Positions 36,317 to 47,523 of a DNA stretch of 64,000 bases are shown here, piece by piece; positions within the stretch are counted from its first letter, which is position 1; every line of letters begins with the position of its first letter. The notes under the pieces are model-generated. The model did no database searches. It was not told where the DNA came from and was given only the letters and a program-made list of their open reading frames with translations. Origin of the DNA: Paracraurococcus lichenis (GTDB taxonomy: Bacteria > Pseudomonadota > Alphaproteobacteria > Acetobacterales > Acetobacteraceae). The stretch covers positions 1 to 64,000 of the forward strand of contig NZ_JAUTWS010000013.1 of NCBI RefSeq assembly GCF_030657435.1, given 5' to 3'. The position numbers and the translations under genes were made by a program.

Positions 36317-37095
36317 TCCTCCGTCTCCGCGGCCGGCGCGGCGGGCGACCATTGCAGGTGCTGCCCGCCGTCGAGGGCGATCATCTGCCCGGTCATGGCC
36401 GGCAGGGCGAGGATGGCGATGGCCGCGCGGCCCACCTCCTCCGGGCTGGTGCCGTGGCGAAGCGGCACGCTGGCGGCCTGGCGGTCGAACTGTGCCTGGC
36501 TCTGCCGCGGGCTGGGCAGGGCGGGGCCGGGGCCGATGCCGTTGACCCGGATGCGCGGCGCCAGCGCCAGCGCCATGGACTGGGTCAGCGCCCAGAGCCC
36601 GGCCTTGGAGAGGGAGTAGGAGACGAAATGCGGCGTGAGCGACCAGACCCGCTGGTCCAGCATGTTGATGACCGCGCCCTCGGCCCCCGGCGGCAGGGCA
36701 CGGGCGAAGGCCTGCATGAGGAGGAAGGGCGCGCGCAGGTTCGGCTCGAGATGCGCGTCCCAGCTTGCCCGGGTCGCGTCCTGCCACTCGTCGCGCTCGA
36801 AGGTGCTGGCATTGTTGACCAGCACGCCGATCGGGCCGAGGGCGGCCGCGGCGGCGGGCAGCAGCGACTCGGCCTCCGGCTCCTGCGCCAGGTCGGCCTG
36901 CAGCGTGGCGGCGCGGCGGCCGAGGGCGCGGATCGCCGCCGCCGTCTCCGCCGCCGCATCGCCGCTGCCGGCATAGTGGATGGCGACATCGAAGCCGGCC
37001 TCGGCCAAAGCGAGGGCGATGGCGCGGCCGAGGCGCTTCGCGCCGCCGGTGACCAGCGCGGCGCGGGGGATCGAGGGGGGGATGGGAAGGCTCAT
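36313..37095 (-). CDS. SDR oxidoreductase, pteridine-reductase (FolM)-like
   Basis: 260 aa classical SDR. TGGAKRLGRAIALALAEAGFDVAIHYAGS is an NADP-type TGxxxRxG site as in pteridine reductases; NNAS, the catalytic Tyr/Lys in YSLSK, and GPGPALPSPRQSQAQFDRQ, seen in FolM/PTR1 relatives, follow. Translational overlap with folB supports a role in reducing dihydropterin or dihydrofolate. Start set at MSLPIPPSIPRAALVTGG; an ATG nine bases earlier is possible. Confidence 0.82.
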   Translation of the reverse strand: MSLPIPPSIPRAALVTGGAKRLGRAIALALAEAGFDVAIHYAGSGDAAAETAAAIRALGRRAATLQADLAQEPEAESLLPAAAAALGPIGVLVNNASTFERDEWQDATRASWDAHLEPNLRAPFLLMQAFARALPPGAEGAVINMLDQRVWSLTPHFVSYSLSKAGLWALTQSMALALAPRIRVNGIGPGPALPSPRQSQAQFDRQAASVPLRHGTSPEEVGRAAIAILALPAMTGQMIALDGGQHLQWSPAAPAAETEE

Positions 37096-37169
37096 GCGCC
37101 GCATCTCTGTAGCAGCCGCGGCGGCGCAAGGGGAGCGGGGGGCGGCGCATGCCACCCCCGCGCGGAATG

Positions 37170-37385
37170 TCAGCGGGTGATGGCGCCGATGGCCGCGCCG
37201 CCGGCGCCGCCGAGGAGGGCGCCGGTCAGCGCCGAGCCGCCGGTGAGGGCGCCGAGCGCGGCGCCGCCGGCCGCGCCGATCGCACCGCCCGAGAGGGCGC
37301 GCTGCTGGCCGCGGCTCATCCCCTCGCAGCCCGCGAGCGAGAGCAGGAGGAGCGCGGCGGCGGCGAGGCGGGTGGTGACGGTCAT
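37170..37385 (-). CDS. Small glycine-zipper lipoprotein
   Basis: 71 aa. Signal peptide with lipobox (LLLLSLAGC-EG), then a glycine-zipper stretch (GGAIGAAGGAALGALTGGSALTGALLGGAGGAAIGAI) that can pack in membranes. Such Omp/17-kDa-antigen-like lipoproteins sit in the envelope. A GGGAG site precedes the start. Stands alone between the FolM-like gene and the ABC importer. Confidence 0.78.
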   Translation of the reverse strand: MTVTTRLAAAALLLLSLAGCEGMSRGQQRALSGGAIGAAGGAALGALTGGSALTGALLGGAGGAAIGAITR

Positions 37386-37435
37386 GGGCAAACTCCCTTC
37401 CGATGGCACAAGCATCGGCGGGGTTTGCCGCGGGA

Positions 37436-38233
37436 TCATGAACCGATCGTGGCGGCGGCGCGGCGCACTTCGTCCCGGATCTCGGCCATCAGCCGCGCCT
37501 TCAGGGCGGCGAAGTCGGGCGTGGTCTTCACCGTCCATTCCCGGGGATAGGGGAGGGGCACCGGGACCTCCGCCTTGATCCGGCCGGGGCGGGCGGACAT
37601 GACGAGGACGCGGTTGGCGAGGAACACCGCCTCGTCGATGTCGTGGGTGACGAAGAGGACGGTCTTGCGGTCCTGCTGCCAGATCTCGAGCAGCAATTCC
37701 TGCATCAGCTCCCGCGTCTGGTGGTCGAGGGCGCCGAAGGGCTCGTCGAGCAGCAGGATCTCGGGGTCATTGGCCAATGCGCGGGCGAGGGCGCAGCGCT
37801 GCTGCATGCCGCCCGAGAGCTGGCGCGGCCAGTGCTGCTCGAAGCCGCGGAGGCCCACGCGCTCGATGAACCGGGCGGCGATGGCGCGCTGCTCGGCCTC
37901 CGGCAGGCCGCGTTCCTCGAGGCCGTAGCGGATGTTCCGCTCCACCGTCAGCCAGGGGAAGAGGGTGTAGGACTGGAAGACCATGCCGCGGTCGGGGCCG
38001 GGGCCGGCGATGGGGCGGCCGTCGAGGGAGACGCTGCCGGCGCTCGGCGCATCCAGCCCGGCGACGATGCGCAGCAGCGTGGACTTGCCGCAGCCGGAGG
38101 GGCCGAGGATGGCGACGAACTCGCCCGGCGCGACGGCGATGTCGGTGGGCTGCAGGGCCAGCGTCGGCGGCGTGCGGCCACGCGCGGGGAAGGTGCGGGT
38201 GACGCCCGCGATGCGGAGGGTCTTCGCGCTCAC
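37436..38233 (-). CDS. ABC importer ATPase, nitrate/sulfonate/taurine (SsuB/TauB) type
   Basis: 265 aa. Walker A GPSGCGKST, Q-loop MVFQSYTLFPWLTVERNI, signature LSGGMQQRCALARAL, Walker B ILLLDEPFGALD and H-loop VTHDIDEAVFL are all canonical. The family imports alkanesulfonates, taurine, nitrate, or pyrimidine precursors. Overlaps the permease gene by 4 bases. Solute not predictable. Confidence 0.9.
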   Translation of the reverse strand: MSAKTLRIAGVTRTFPARGRTPPTLALQPTDIAVAPGEFVAILGPSGCGKSTLLRIVAGLDAPSAGSVSLDGRPIAGPGPDRGMVFQSYTLFPWLTVERNIRYGLEERGLPEAEQRAIAARFIERVGLRGFEQHWPRQLSGGMQQRCALARALANDPEILLLDEPFGALDHQTRELMQELLLEIWQQDRKTVLFVTHDIDEAVFLANRVLVMSARPGRIKAEVPVPLPYPREWTVKTTPDFAALKARLMAEIRDEVRRAAATIGS

Positions 38234-39003
38234 AGCGCGGCCCAGGGAAACAGCGTGCGGTTCAACGCCTTGACCGCGAAATCGGTGACGAGGCCGATTA
38301 CGCCGATCACCACGATGCCGAAGATCATCTGCCCGGTGTCGAGCAGCCGCTGGCTGTCCATGATCATGTGGCCGATGCCGCTGCTCGCGCCGATCAGCTC
38401 GGCGACGATCACATAGGTCCAGGCCCAGCCGAGCACGAGGCGCAGCGTCTCCGCCACCTGCGGCGCCGCCGCCGGGATCACCACGCGCCGGAGAATCGAG
38501 AGGGGCCGGGAGCCGAGGGTATAGGCCGCCTCCACCAGGTCCAGGCGCGTGCTGCCCGCCGTCACCGCGACCATGATGACGAGCTGGAAGACGCTGCCGA
38601 TGAAGATCACCGCCAGCTTCTGCGCCTCGCCCACCCCGGCCCAGAGGATCAGCAGCGGGATGAAGGCGGAGGCCGGCAGGTAGCGGGCGAAGGAGAAGAA
38701 GGGCTCGAAGAAGGCTTCCACGGGCTTGAAGGCGCCCATCAGCAGGCCGAGGGGGACGGCGATGGCGGCGGCGATCAGGAAGCCGCCGACGACGCGGAAG
38801 ACCGTGACGGCGATATCCCCGAGAAAACCGAACTCGGTCAGCAGCGCCCAGCCGGCGGCCAGCGTCTTCCCCGGCGATGCCAGGAAGAGCGCCGGCACAT
38901 GGCCGCCATAGGTGAGCCAGGCCCAGAGGCCGAGGAAGGCGGCGAAGAAGCCGGCGCCGAGGGCAATCCGGGCGCCGGGCGGAACCGGCTTCAGCGGGTG
39001 CAC
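38230..39003 (-). CDS. ABC importer permease, SsuC/TauC type
   Basis: 257 aa, six membrane segments, GTG start with an AGGCGAG site upstream. The coupling EAA-loop is in EAAYTLGSRPLSILRRVVIPAAAPQVAETLRLVLGWAW. N-terminal LGAGFFAAFLGLWAWLTYGG is the first helix. Ordinarily directly downstream of the binding-protein gene; here that gene is 1.5 kb away, beyond an inserted ATPase gene. Confidence 0.9.
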   Translation of the reverse strand: MHPLKPVPPGARIALGAGFFAAFLGLWAWLTYGGHVPALFLASPGKTLAAGWALLTEFGFLGDIAVTVFRVVGGFLIAAAIAVPLGLLMGAFKPVEAFFEPFFSFARYLPASAFIPLLILWAGVGEAQKLAVIFIGSVFQLVIMVAVTAGSTRLDLVEAAYTLGSRPLSILRRVVIPAAAPQVAETLRLVLGWAWTYVIVAELIGASSGIGHMIMDSQRLLDTGQMIFGIVVIGVIGLVTDFAVKALNRTLFPWAAL

Positions 39004-39013
39004 GGGGTCTCGC

Positions 39014-40501
39014 CTAACTGGCAGTGGTCCACATCTTCACCCCAAGAGTTTCCTGCAGGCCAGGATGTGTTCTAAAAGACTGGGCGTGCTCATTAAACAA
39101 AACATTGGTGGATCTATAATTCCAGACATACTCAGCTCCGCCTTGACCTCTCCCTCCCGGACGATAATAGCCGATTATAGAAAAATCGAAAAGAGACTTC
39201 AGAATATCAATAGGTCTCATGGTATCTGAAACTAGATCTTTACGCTCGTCGCATGCAGCCAGAAATCGGTCGCGGCTGAAGCCGAGGCTGCCGATATGCC
39301 GAAGTAGCTCCATGTACTTCTCATAATTGGGCACATTTCGTGGGAGTTCATCATCCAACTCACTGCGCAGCCAATGTGAATAGCTCTCGCGGGCATGATG
39401 CAGGTCCTGATTTGAGAATTTTGCGCCCCTCTCTGCTTCACTTTCTTTGTAAGCTTCAAGTATTTTGTTACAAAACATAATCATGTCGCGTGGCCTAAGA
39501 AACGTGCGATCCGCAATATAAGCAAGCTTCTCTTGTTTACCGGGCATCTTCTTTGTGTCATCAAAGACATCTGCCCAAGCACCTTGGATTGGTATATTTA
39601 AAGTTTTTGCAAAACGCCTCTCCATAAGACGCTTCAGGCTTGCAGAATCCCACCGAATCGAAACAGAACTCTCGGTGGTAACTTTATTTTTGTCTTCGAA
39701 GCGGAGGCGTCCGTATATGTCGTCTCTAAGAAAGAGGACAGCGGTTGCCGCCTTACCAGCGTCGTGCAGGGCGCGGTTGATCCGACGCGCTGTTTGAATA
39801 AGGCCCATTAGTCTGTGCTCATAGTCGTCAGCATTCAAGCTAGACCCAATGTCTAATCCATCGAAGCATATATAAATGTTCTTGCTGCTCGGAACTACAT
39901 TGACTATCTTGCCGAGAACGTTTTTATTAATATCCGCGAACAAGACTGGTAGATGTGCAATTGGCACACGCTCTCCGGATACCTTTCCTTGAAGCAGTTT
40001 CCAGTTAATACCGAGCTCGCCTCTAATCTTGAGTTCGTAGCTTGGCGAAAATACTTGAGTGAGTTCAGGATTCGTGCTGCCGTAAGTATCCTCAATAAAC
40101 TGCTGAATCTGGCGCCAGCTTTCTGGCGCGGCTCCGGTGAGACATGTTAAATCTGCATGCTCAAGCAGAAGCTTCGCAAGAGCAAGGTAGATTAGATATT
40201 CCCAGCTTCGGAGGTAGCACTGTTCAGCAGGAACCCCTTCTTCCTTTTGTTTGCCATGGAAATGCCACGGGTAATCGTCAAAATTTAGACCTATGGTGAG
40301 AATATCGCTGCTTGTTTGGTCGGTGATCTTGCGGAAGATCGCCGACTTTCCGCTTCCTTTACGCCCAAGAATAAGAAATTTTGAATGCGCGCGCGCATCG
40401 AGATATGCGCGATGGTCTTCAAACGCCTCTTTGAGAAGGGTGTCCGTTTCAGCTGCGACACCGCCAAACGATGGCACGAAGTCTAGAGGGTAAACCGTCA
40501 T
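39014..40501 (-). CDS. P-loop ATPase, Sll1717-like; probable horizontally acquired defence-type gene
   Basis: 495 aa. Walker A GRKGSGKSA (residues 46-54, Lys 52), Walker B IYICFDGLD (209-217), sensor-1-like FLRDDIYGRLRF (257-268), then WDSASLKRLMERRF and FLRPRDMIMFCNKILEA, a layout typical of Sll1717-family AAA/STAND-like ATPases. No effector domain was recognised in the C-terminal 150 residues. Base composition is sharply different: about 45 % GC by eye against about 70 % around it, with AAA, ATA and TTA codons common. It splits an ABC importer operon, keeping the same orientation. A defence role is inferred from family and context only. Confidence 0.8.
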   Translation of the reverse strand: MTVYPLDFVPSFGGVAAETDTLLKEAFEDHRAYLDARAHSKFLILGRKGSGKSAIFRKITDQTSSDILTIGLNFDDYPWHFHGKQKEEGVPAEQCYLRSWEYLIYLALAKLLLEHADLTCLTGAAPESWRQIQQFIEDTYGSTNPELTQVFSPSYELKIRGELGINWKLLQGKVSGERVPIAHLPVLFADINKNVLGKIVNVVPSSKNIYICFDGLDIGSSLNADDYEHRLMGLIQTARRINRALHDAGKAATAVLFLRDDIYGRLRFEDKNKVTTESSVSIRWDSASLKRLMERRFAKTLNIPIQGAWADVFDDTKKMPGKQEKLAYIADRTFLRPRDMIMFCNKILEAYKESEAERGAKFSNQDLHHARESYSHWLRSELDDELPRNVPNYEKYMELLRHIGSLGFSRDRFLAACDERKDLVSDTMRPIDILKSLFDFSIIGYYRPGGRGQGGAEYVWNYRSTNVLFNEHAQSFRTHPGLQETLGVKMWTTAS

Positions 40502-40514
40502 TTTTTGCTCTTTT

Positions 40515-41465
40515 CTAAGCGACGAAGCGCGTGTCCAGCAGCTTCGAGAGATCGACGTCCTGCCGCACCACGCCCGTCTCCCGCTGCACGGCATGCGCCT
40601 TCTGCTGGAAGGCGGGCAGACCGTTGGCGACGTAGTCCTTGTTGGTCGGCGCATCGAGCCATTCGATGAAGGCGGCGCTGGCCTTGAACTGCTCGGCCGT
40701 CTGGTTCACCCGCTTGCCCATGATCTCGAAGCTCTTGTCGGGCTGCGCCTTGATCATCTCGACGGCGTCGAACCAGGACTTCACCACGCGCCGCACGGCA
40801 TCGGGATTCGCCTGGATGAAGCCTGGCTGGAAGGCGAGGGTATCCACGATGCAGGGATAATCGAGCGTCGTCGACAGGATCCTGCCCTTGTCGGCGCCCA
40901 TGCCGCGGACCTGCGAGAGGTAGGGCTCATAGGTCGCGCAGGCGTCGAACTGGCCGGCGACGAAGGCCTGCGCCGCGGGCTGCGGCGCCAGCGTCGCGGT
41001 CTGGACATCCTTCACCGACAGCCCGTTCTCGCGGAACATGTAGGCCATCAGGAAATAGGGCGAGGTGCCCGGGCCATCCACCGCGATGGTCTTGCCCTTG
41101 AGGTCGGCGAAGCTGCCGATATTCGGCCGCGCGCCGATGCCATCCCCGCCATGCGAGCGGTCGAGCACCAGCACCTGCACCAGCGGGATGGTGCTGGCCC
41201 AGAGGATCATGGTGTCGACCGTCGTCACCACGCAGTTCAGCGCGCCGGAGGCCAGCGCCAGGTTGCGCTCCCGCTGCGGGACGAACTTGGTCTCCACCTC
41301 GACCCCGTTCGCCCGGAAGAGGCCCGCCTGTTCGGCCAGCGTCAGCGGCGCGAAGCCGGTCCAGCCGGACATGCCGATGGTGACCTTCGGCAGGCCCTGG
41401 GCGCGAAGGATGGCGGGCGCGGCAAGCAGGCCGGCGGCGCCGGCGGCAAGGCTGCGGCGGAACAT
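40515..41465 (-). CDS. ABC importer substrate-binding protein, NitT/TauT (NMT1-like)
   Basis: 316 aa. Signal peptide (MFRRSLAAGAAGLLAAPAILRAQG), then VTIGMSGWTGFAPLTLAEQAGLFRANGVEVETKFV, the start of NMT1/SsuA-type binding proteins, and DLKGKTIAVDGPGTSPYFLMAYMF. It binds a sulfonate, nitrate or pyrimidine-like solute in the periplasm; residues do not decide which. It was presumably transcribed together with the permease and ATPase genes before the ATPase insertion at 39014-40501. Start MFRRS chosen as the signal-peptide Met. Confidence 0.88.
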   Translation of the reverse strand: MFRRSLAAGAAGLLAAPAILRAQGLPKVTIGMSGWTGFAPLTLAEQAGLFRANGVEVETKFVPQRERNLALASGALNCVVTTVDTMILWASTIPLVQVLVLDRSHGGDGIGARPNIGSFADLKGKTIAVDGPGTSPYFLMAYMFRENGLSVKDVQTATLAPQPAAQAFVAGQFDACATYEPYLSQVRGMGADKGRILSTTLDYPCIVDTLAFQPGFIQANPDAVRRVVKSWFDAVEMIKAQPDKSFEIMGKRVNQTAEQFKASAAFIEWLDAPTNKDYVANGLPAFQQKAHAVQRETGVVRQDVDLSKLLDTRFVA

Positions 41466-41629
41466 GGGCGGTGGAATCTCCCGGAGGCAGTGCCGGGAGC
41501 CTATCGAAGAGGGGGGCGGGCGCAAGGGGGGCTGTTGCGGCGCAGCATGGCCGGGCCGATACCCGCCCGGCCAGGAGCCGGGCGATCGCCCGGCTCCTGG
41601 CGGCGGAAGGACCGGCGGGCGCCGCCCGC

Positions 41630-42163
41630 TCAGATATCCGGGTTCAGCGTCGCGCTGCTGCCGAAGGGGCGGCTGTCCGGCAGGTCGTCGGCGCTGCGGG
41701 TGGTGTCCTTCTCGGCCGCACTCACCGCCGTGCCCTCGCAGCAGGCCTTGATGGCGGCGAGCGTGCGCTCCACCGCGAGGCGCATGCCGTGGTCGACATT
41801 GCCGTGCTCGCGCTGCATCCGCTCCGCGACCTCGGGCTTCGGGGTGAGCTGGAGGCGCATCTCCACCGCCGCGCCGCCGGAGGCCTCCGTCACCTGCAGC
41901 GTGCCGCCATAGTCCTTCAGGCTGTGCGAGCCCCAGCGCATGCGGCGGCCCTCCGGCTCGGCCTTCAGCCAGCCTTCGTCGCGGTAGGTGCGGTCCTCCG
42001 CCTTGCCCTCGATCGCCACGTCGTCGTGGTCGTCATGATGCCCCTGCGGCCCGACATGCGAGACGGTGGGCAGATAGCGCGGCATGTTCCGCAGGTCGGC
42101 GAGGAAGGCGAAGACCTCAGCCGGGGGCCGGGCGATCTGGATGCGGCCGGTATACTCGCCCAT
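41630..42163 (-). CDS. SRPBCC-fold protein
   Basis: 177 aa. GRIQIARPPAEVFAFLADLRNMPRYLPTV is the opening of polyketide-cyclase/START-like SRPBCC proteins; a His/Asp-rich loop (HHDDHDD) and helical GMRLAVERTLAAIKACCEG follow. The C-terminal 30 residues are polar and probably disordered. Good AGGAG site. These proteins bind hydrophobic ligands; no ligand is known. Confidence 0.75.
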   Translation of the reverse strand: MGEYTGRIQIARPPAEVFAFLADLRNMPRYLPTVSHVGPQGHHDDHDDVAIEGKAEDRTYRDEGWLKAEPEGRRMRWGSHSLKDYGGTLQVTEASGGAAVEMRLQLTPKPEVAERMQREHGNVDHGMRLAVERTLAAIKACCEGTAVSAAEKDTTRSADDLPDSRPFGSSATLNPDI

Positions 42164-42306
42164 GGGGCGTCTCCTCTCGGTTCGCGGCGCGAACGCGGCG
42201 GCGGGGCGGGGCGTTCCCGCAGCCGGCCGGAGCGGGAGCGGCCGCGCCGCAGGCGCCTTCGGCGGCGTCGGGCGCCCGTGGTCAGGGCGCCTCCCGATGG
42301 AAAGGG

Positions 42307-44553
<2,247 letters not shown>

Positions 44554-44616
44554 CGTACCCCCTATCTTGGGCCGGGCGGCGCCGGAGTCGAGACGTGACG
44601 CCGCCCGGGGAGAGGC

Positions 44617-45090
44617 TTACCGCCGGCCGCTGCGCAGCATGCTGGTGATCAGCCAGGTCGCCGCCACGGCGACGCCGATCGCCAGCAACGGGCGGGAGCG
44701 GGTGACGTCCCGCAACTGATCGGCCATGTCATAGGCCATCTCCCGCCCGTCCCGGGCATAGGAGCCGGCGCTGCGGGCATAGGACCGCGCCGTGCCGGCG
44801 GCGTCCGAGGCCGCGGGGACGATCCGCCGCTCCACCAGGTCCTCGAGCTGCGACCAGAGCCGCGACAATTCGCCGCGCGCATCCTCGCCGCGGTCGCGCA
44901 GGCGGCCGGCGGTGCGGCGGCCATAGTCCTCGGCATCGTCGCGCGCATCGCGCAGCCGGCTGCCGGCGCGCCGGCCGTAATCCTCGGCGCTGTCGCGGGC
45001 GTCGCGCAGGCTGTCGCCGGCGCGGCGGCTGTAGTCCTCGGCGGCGTCGCGCGCGCTGGATCGCCAGCCGGACAGGAAACCATCGGCCAT
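44617..45090 (-). CDS. YqjD/ElaB-like membrane-anchored protein
   Basis: 157 aa. Residues about 11-72 hold repeats of the type RDARDSAEDYGRRAG, all amphipathic helix; a longer helical segment follows and a C-terminal membrane anchor (LLAIGVAVAATWLITSML) near residues 136-153. Architecture matches YqjD/ElaB-type inner-membrane proteins, some of which bind ribosomes. GGAGG site before the ATG. An upstream ATG would add six residues without support. Confidence 0.72.
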   Translation of the reverse strand: MADGFLSGWRSSARDAAEDYSRRAGDSLRDARDSAEDYGRRAGSRLRDARDDAEDYGRRTAGRLRDRGEDARGELSRLWSQLEDLVERRIVPAASDAAGTARSYARSAGSYARDGREMAYDMADQLRDVTRSRPLLAIGVAVAATWLITSMLRSGRR

Positions 45091-45220
45091 GAGGAACCTC
45101 CGTCCCAATCGGTTGCGCGCCCTGAACGGCCAGCGGCGGCGAGGGTTCTCCGCAACGGCTACAACCCTGCGCTGCGCGCGGGGACATGCGCCGCGATCGC
45201 ATCCGGCCTAAGAGCCGGCC

Positions 45221-46441
45221 ATGACGCCGCTGGACGAAAGCCCCGAACTCGTGGTCATCGGCGCCGGGCCGGCCGGGCTGATGACGGCGGAGGCCGCGGC
45301 GGCCGGCGGCGCGCGGGTCACGGTGCTGGACCGCATGCCCTCCCCGGCGCGCAAGCTGCTGATCGCCGGCCGCGGCGGGCTGAACCTGACGCATTCCGAG
45401 CCGCCGGAGGCCTTCCTCGGCCGCTACGGCGCGGCGCGGGACCGCCTCGCCCCCTTCATCGAGGCCTTCCCGCCCGCCGCCCTCACCGCCTGGGCGGAGG
45501 GGCTGGGCCAGCCGGTCTTCACCGGCACATCCGGCCGGGTCTTCCCGCGGGCCATGAAGGCCTCGCCCCTGCTGCGGGCCTGGCTGGCGCGGCTGGCGGG
45601 GCAGGGCGTCGCGCTGCGGCCAAGGCACCGCTGGACGGGGTGGGAGGAGGGGGCGCTCGCCTTCGAAGGGCCGGAAGGGCCGCTGCGGCTGCGGCCGGCG
45701 GCGGCGGTGCTGGCGCTCGGCGGCGCCTCCTGGCCGCGGCTGGGCTCGGACGGCGCCTGGGCCGGGCTGCTGGAGGGGGTGGCGCCGCTGGTCCCGGCCA
45801 ATTGCGGCTTCCGCATCGCCTGGTCGGACCGCTTCCGCGCCCGCTTCGAGGGCACGCCGCTGAAGCGCATCGCCCTCGCCTTCGCGGAGCGGAGGGTGCG
45901 CGGGGAGGCGGTGGTGACCGCCGCCGGCATCGAGGGAGGGGCGGTCTATGCCCTCTCGGGCCCGCTGCGCGACGCCATCGCGGCGGAGGGGCCGGCGACC
46001 CTGCTGCTGGACCTGCGGCCGGACGTGCCGGAGGCGGCGCTGGCCGCGCGGCTGGACGGGCCGCGCGGCGGGCAGTCGCTGGCGAACCACCTCCGCCGCG
46101 CCGGGCTGGCGCCGGTCGCGATCGGGCTGGTGCAGGAGGCGCTGCATGCCGGCGCCGCCGCGCCGCTCTCCCACCTGGTCAAGGCGCTGCCGCTCAGGCT
46201 CGAGGCGCCGATGGGCCTCGACCGCGCCATCTCCTCGGCCGGCGGGCTGCGCTGGGCGGAGGTGGACGAGCGCCTGATGCTCCGCCGCCGCCCCGGCACC
46301 TTCGCCTGCGGCGAGATGCTGGACTGGGAGGCGCCGACCGGCGGCTACCTGCTGCAGGCCTGCTTCGCCACCGGCGTGGCGGCGGGGCGGGCGGCGCTGG
46401 CCTGGGCGCGGAACCGGGCGCGGAACCACTCCCCCGCCTGA
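45221..46441 (+). CDS. FAD-dependent oxidoreductase, HI0933/TIGR03862-like
   Basis: 406 aa flavoprotein. The FAD-binding GxGxxG is in VVIGAGPAGLMTAEAAAAGGARVTVLD; KLLIAGRGGLNLTHSE is the family marker of HI0933/BaiN-like proteins; the C-terminal AGGLRWAEVDERLM, TFACGEMLDWEAPTGGYLLQACFATG is the second FAD contact. Enzymatic role is not established for this subgroup. Divergent from the YqjD-like gene with 130 bases between. Confidence 0.85.
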   Translation: MTPLDESPELVVIGAGPAGLMTAEAAAAGGARVTVLDRMPSPARKLLIAGRGGLNLTHSEPPEAFLGRYGAARDRLAPFIEAFPPAALTAWAEGLGQPVFTGTSGRVFPRAMKASPLLRAWLARLAGQGVALRPRHRWTGWEEGALAFEGPEGPLRLRPAAAVLALGGASWPRLGSDGAWAGLLEGVAPLVPANCGFRIAWSDRFRARFEGTPLKRIALAFAERRVRGEAVVTAAGIEGGAVYALSGPLRDAIAAEGPATLLLDLRPDVPEAALAARLDGPRGGQSLANHLRRAGLAPVAIGLVQEALHAGAAAPLSHLVKALPLRLEAPMGLDRAISSAGGLRWAEVDERLMLRRRPGTFACGEMLDWEAPTGGYLLQACFATGVAAGRAALAWARNRARNHSPA

Positions 46442-46494
46442 ACCCAGGCATGCGAGGCTTCCCCGCCCTGCAGAGACAGGGGGGAGGAGAGCGC

Positions 46495-47523
46495 ATGTCC
46501 CAGAACCGTCGCCGCTTCCTGCAGGCCTCCGGCCTGGCCGGCGCCGCCGGCATCCTGCCCGCCGCCGCCGAGGCCGCGCCGCCGCGCCCCGCGCCGGGCG
46601 CGCCGCAACCCATGCCACGCGGCCTCAGCTTCTGCACGCTGCGCGGCGGCGGCCCCACGGGCGGGTCGGCGCCGACGCTCGGCATCCGCACGCGCCGCGG
46701 CGTGCTGGACGTGAAGCGGGCCGAGGCGCAGTTCCGCACCGGCGCGCCGGTGCTGATCGACGACGTGCTGCATGGCCGCGGCAACCTCGCCGCCCTGCCG
46801 GTGCTGGTGGAGCGGGCGGTCGGCGATCCCGGCGCCGCGCGGTTCTTCATCGCGGAGGCGGAGGCGCCCTTCGGCCCCTGCGTCACCGACCCCGAGAAGA
46901 TCATCTGCGTCGGGCTGAACTACCGTGCCCATGCCGCGGAGGCGCAGCAGCCGGCGCCCGAGGTGCCGATCCTCTTCAACAAGTTCACCTCGGCGCTCAA
47001 CCACCACCGCGGCACGATCAACGTCTCGGAGGAGAATGCCAGGGCCTTCGACTACGAGGCGGAGCTGGTGGTCGTGCTCGGCCGCGCGGCGCGCAACGTG
47101 CCGGAGGACCAGGCGCTCGACTATGTCTTCGGCTATTGCTGCGGCCACGATTTCTCGGCGCGCGACCTGCAAATGCGGACCAGCCAGTGGATGCTCGGCA
47201 AGGCCGGCGACGGCTGGGGGCCCGTCGGGCCCTGGCTGGTCACGGCGGACCAGGTGGATCCGGCCTCGCTGACGATCGAGTGCCTGGTGAACGGCGAGGT
47301 GCGGCAGAGCTCGAACACATCGATGCTGATCCACGACTGCCGCCGGCTGGTCAGCTATTGCAGCCGGTACATGACGCTGCGGCCGGGCGACATCATCTTC
47401 ACCGGCACGCCGGAGGGCGTCATCGCCGGCTACCCCGCGGAGAAGCGCGTCTGGCTGAAGCCGGGCGACCGGGTGGTGACTCGCATCGAGAAGCTGGGCG
47501 AGCTGGAATTCGGCCTCACCTGA
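46495..47523 (+). CDS. Tat-exported fumarylacetoacetate hydrolase (FAH) family protein
   Basis: 342 aa. The start is a twin-arginine signal (NRRRFLQASGLAGAAGILPAAAEA), unusual for this normally cytoplasmic family. The FAH domain is at about 125-342: IICVGLNYRAHAAE, the metal-ligand region FDYEAELVVVLG, HDFSARDLQMRTSQWMLGK and DIIFTGTPEGVIAGYP. Such enzymes hydrolyse or decarboxylate acylpyruvates and related 2-oxo acids. Strong GGGAGG site. If exported, it would work in the periplasm on an imported or environmental compound. Confidence 0.82.
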   Translation: MSQNRRRFLQASGLAGAAGILPAAAEAAPPRPAPGAPQPMPRGLSFCTLRGGGPTGGSAPTLGIRTRRGVLDVKRAEAQFRTGAPVLIDDVLHGRGNLAALPVLVERAVGDPGAARFFIAEAEAPFGPCVTDPEKIICVGLNYRAHAAEAQQPAPEVPILFNKFTSALNHHRGTINVSEENARAFDYEAELVVVLGRAARNVPEDQALDYVFGYCCGHDFSARDLQMRTSQWMLGKAGDGWGPVGPWLVTADQVDPASLTIECLVNGEVRQSSNTSMLIHDCRRLVSYCSRYMTLRPGDIIFTGTPEGVIAGYPAEKRVWLKPGDRVVTRIEKLGELEFGLT

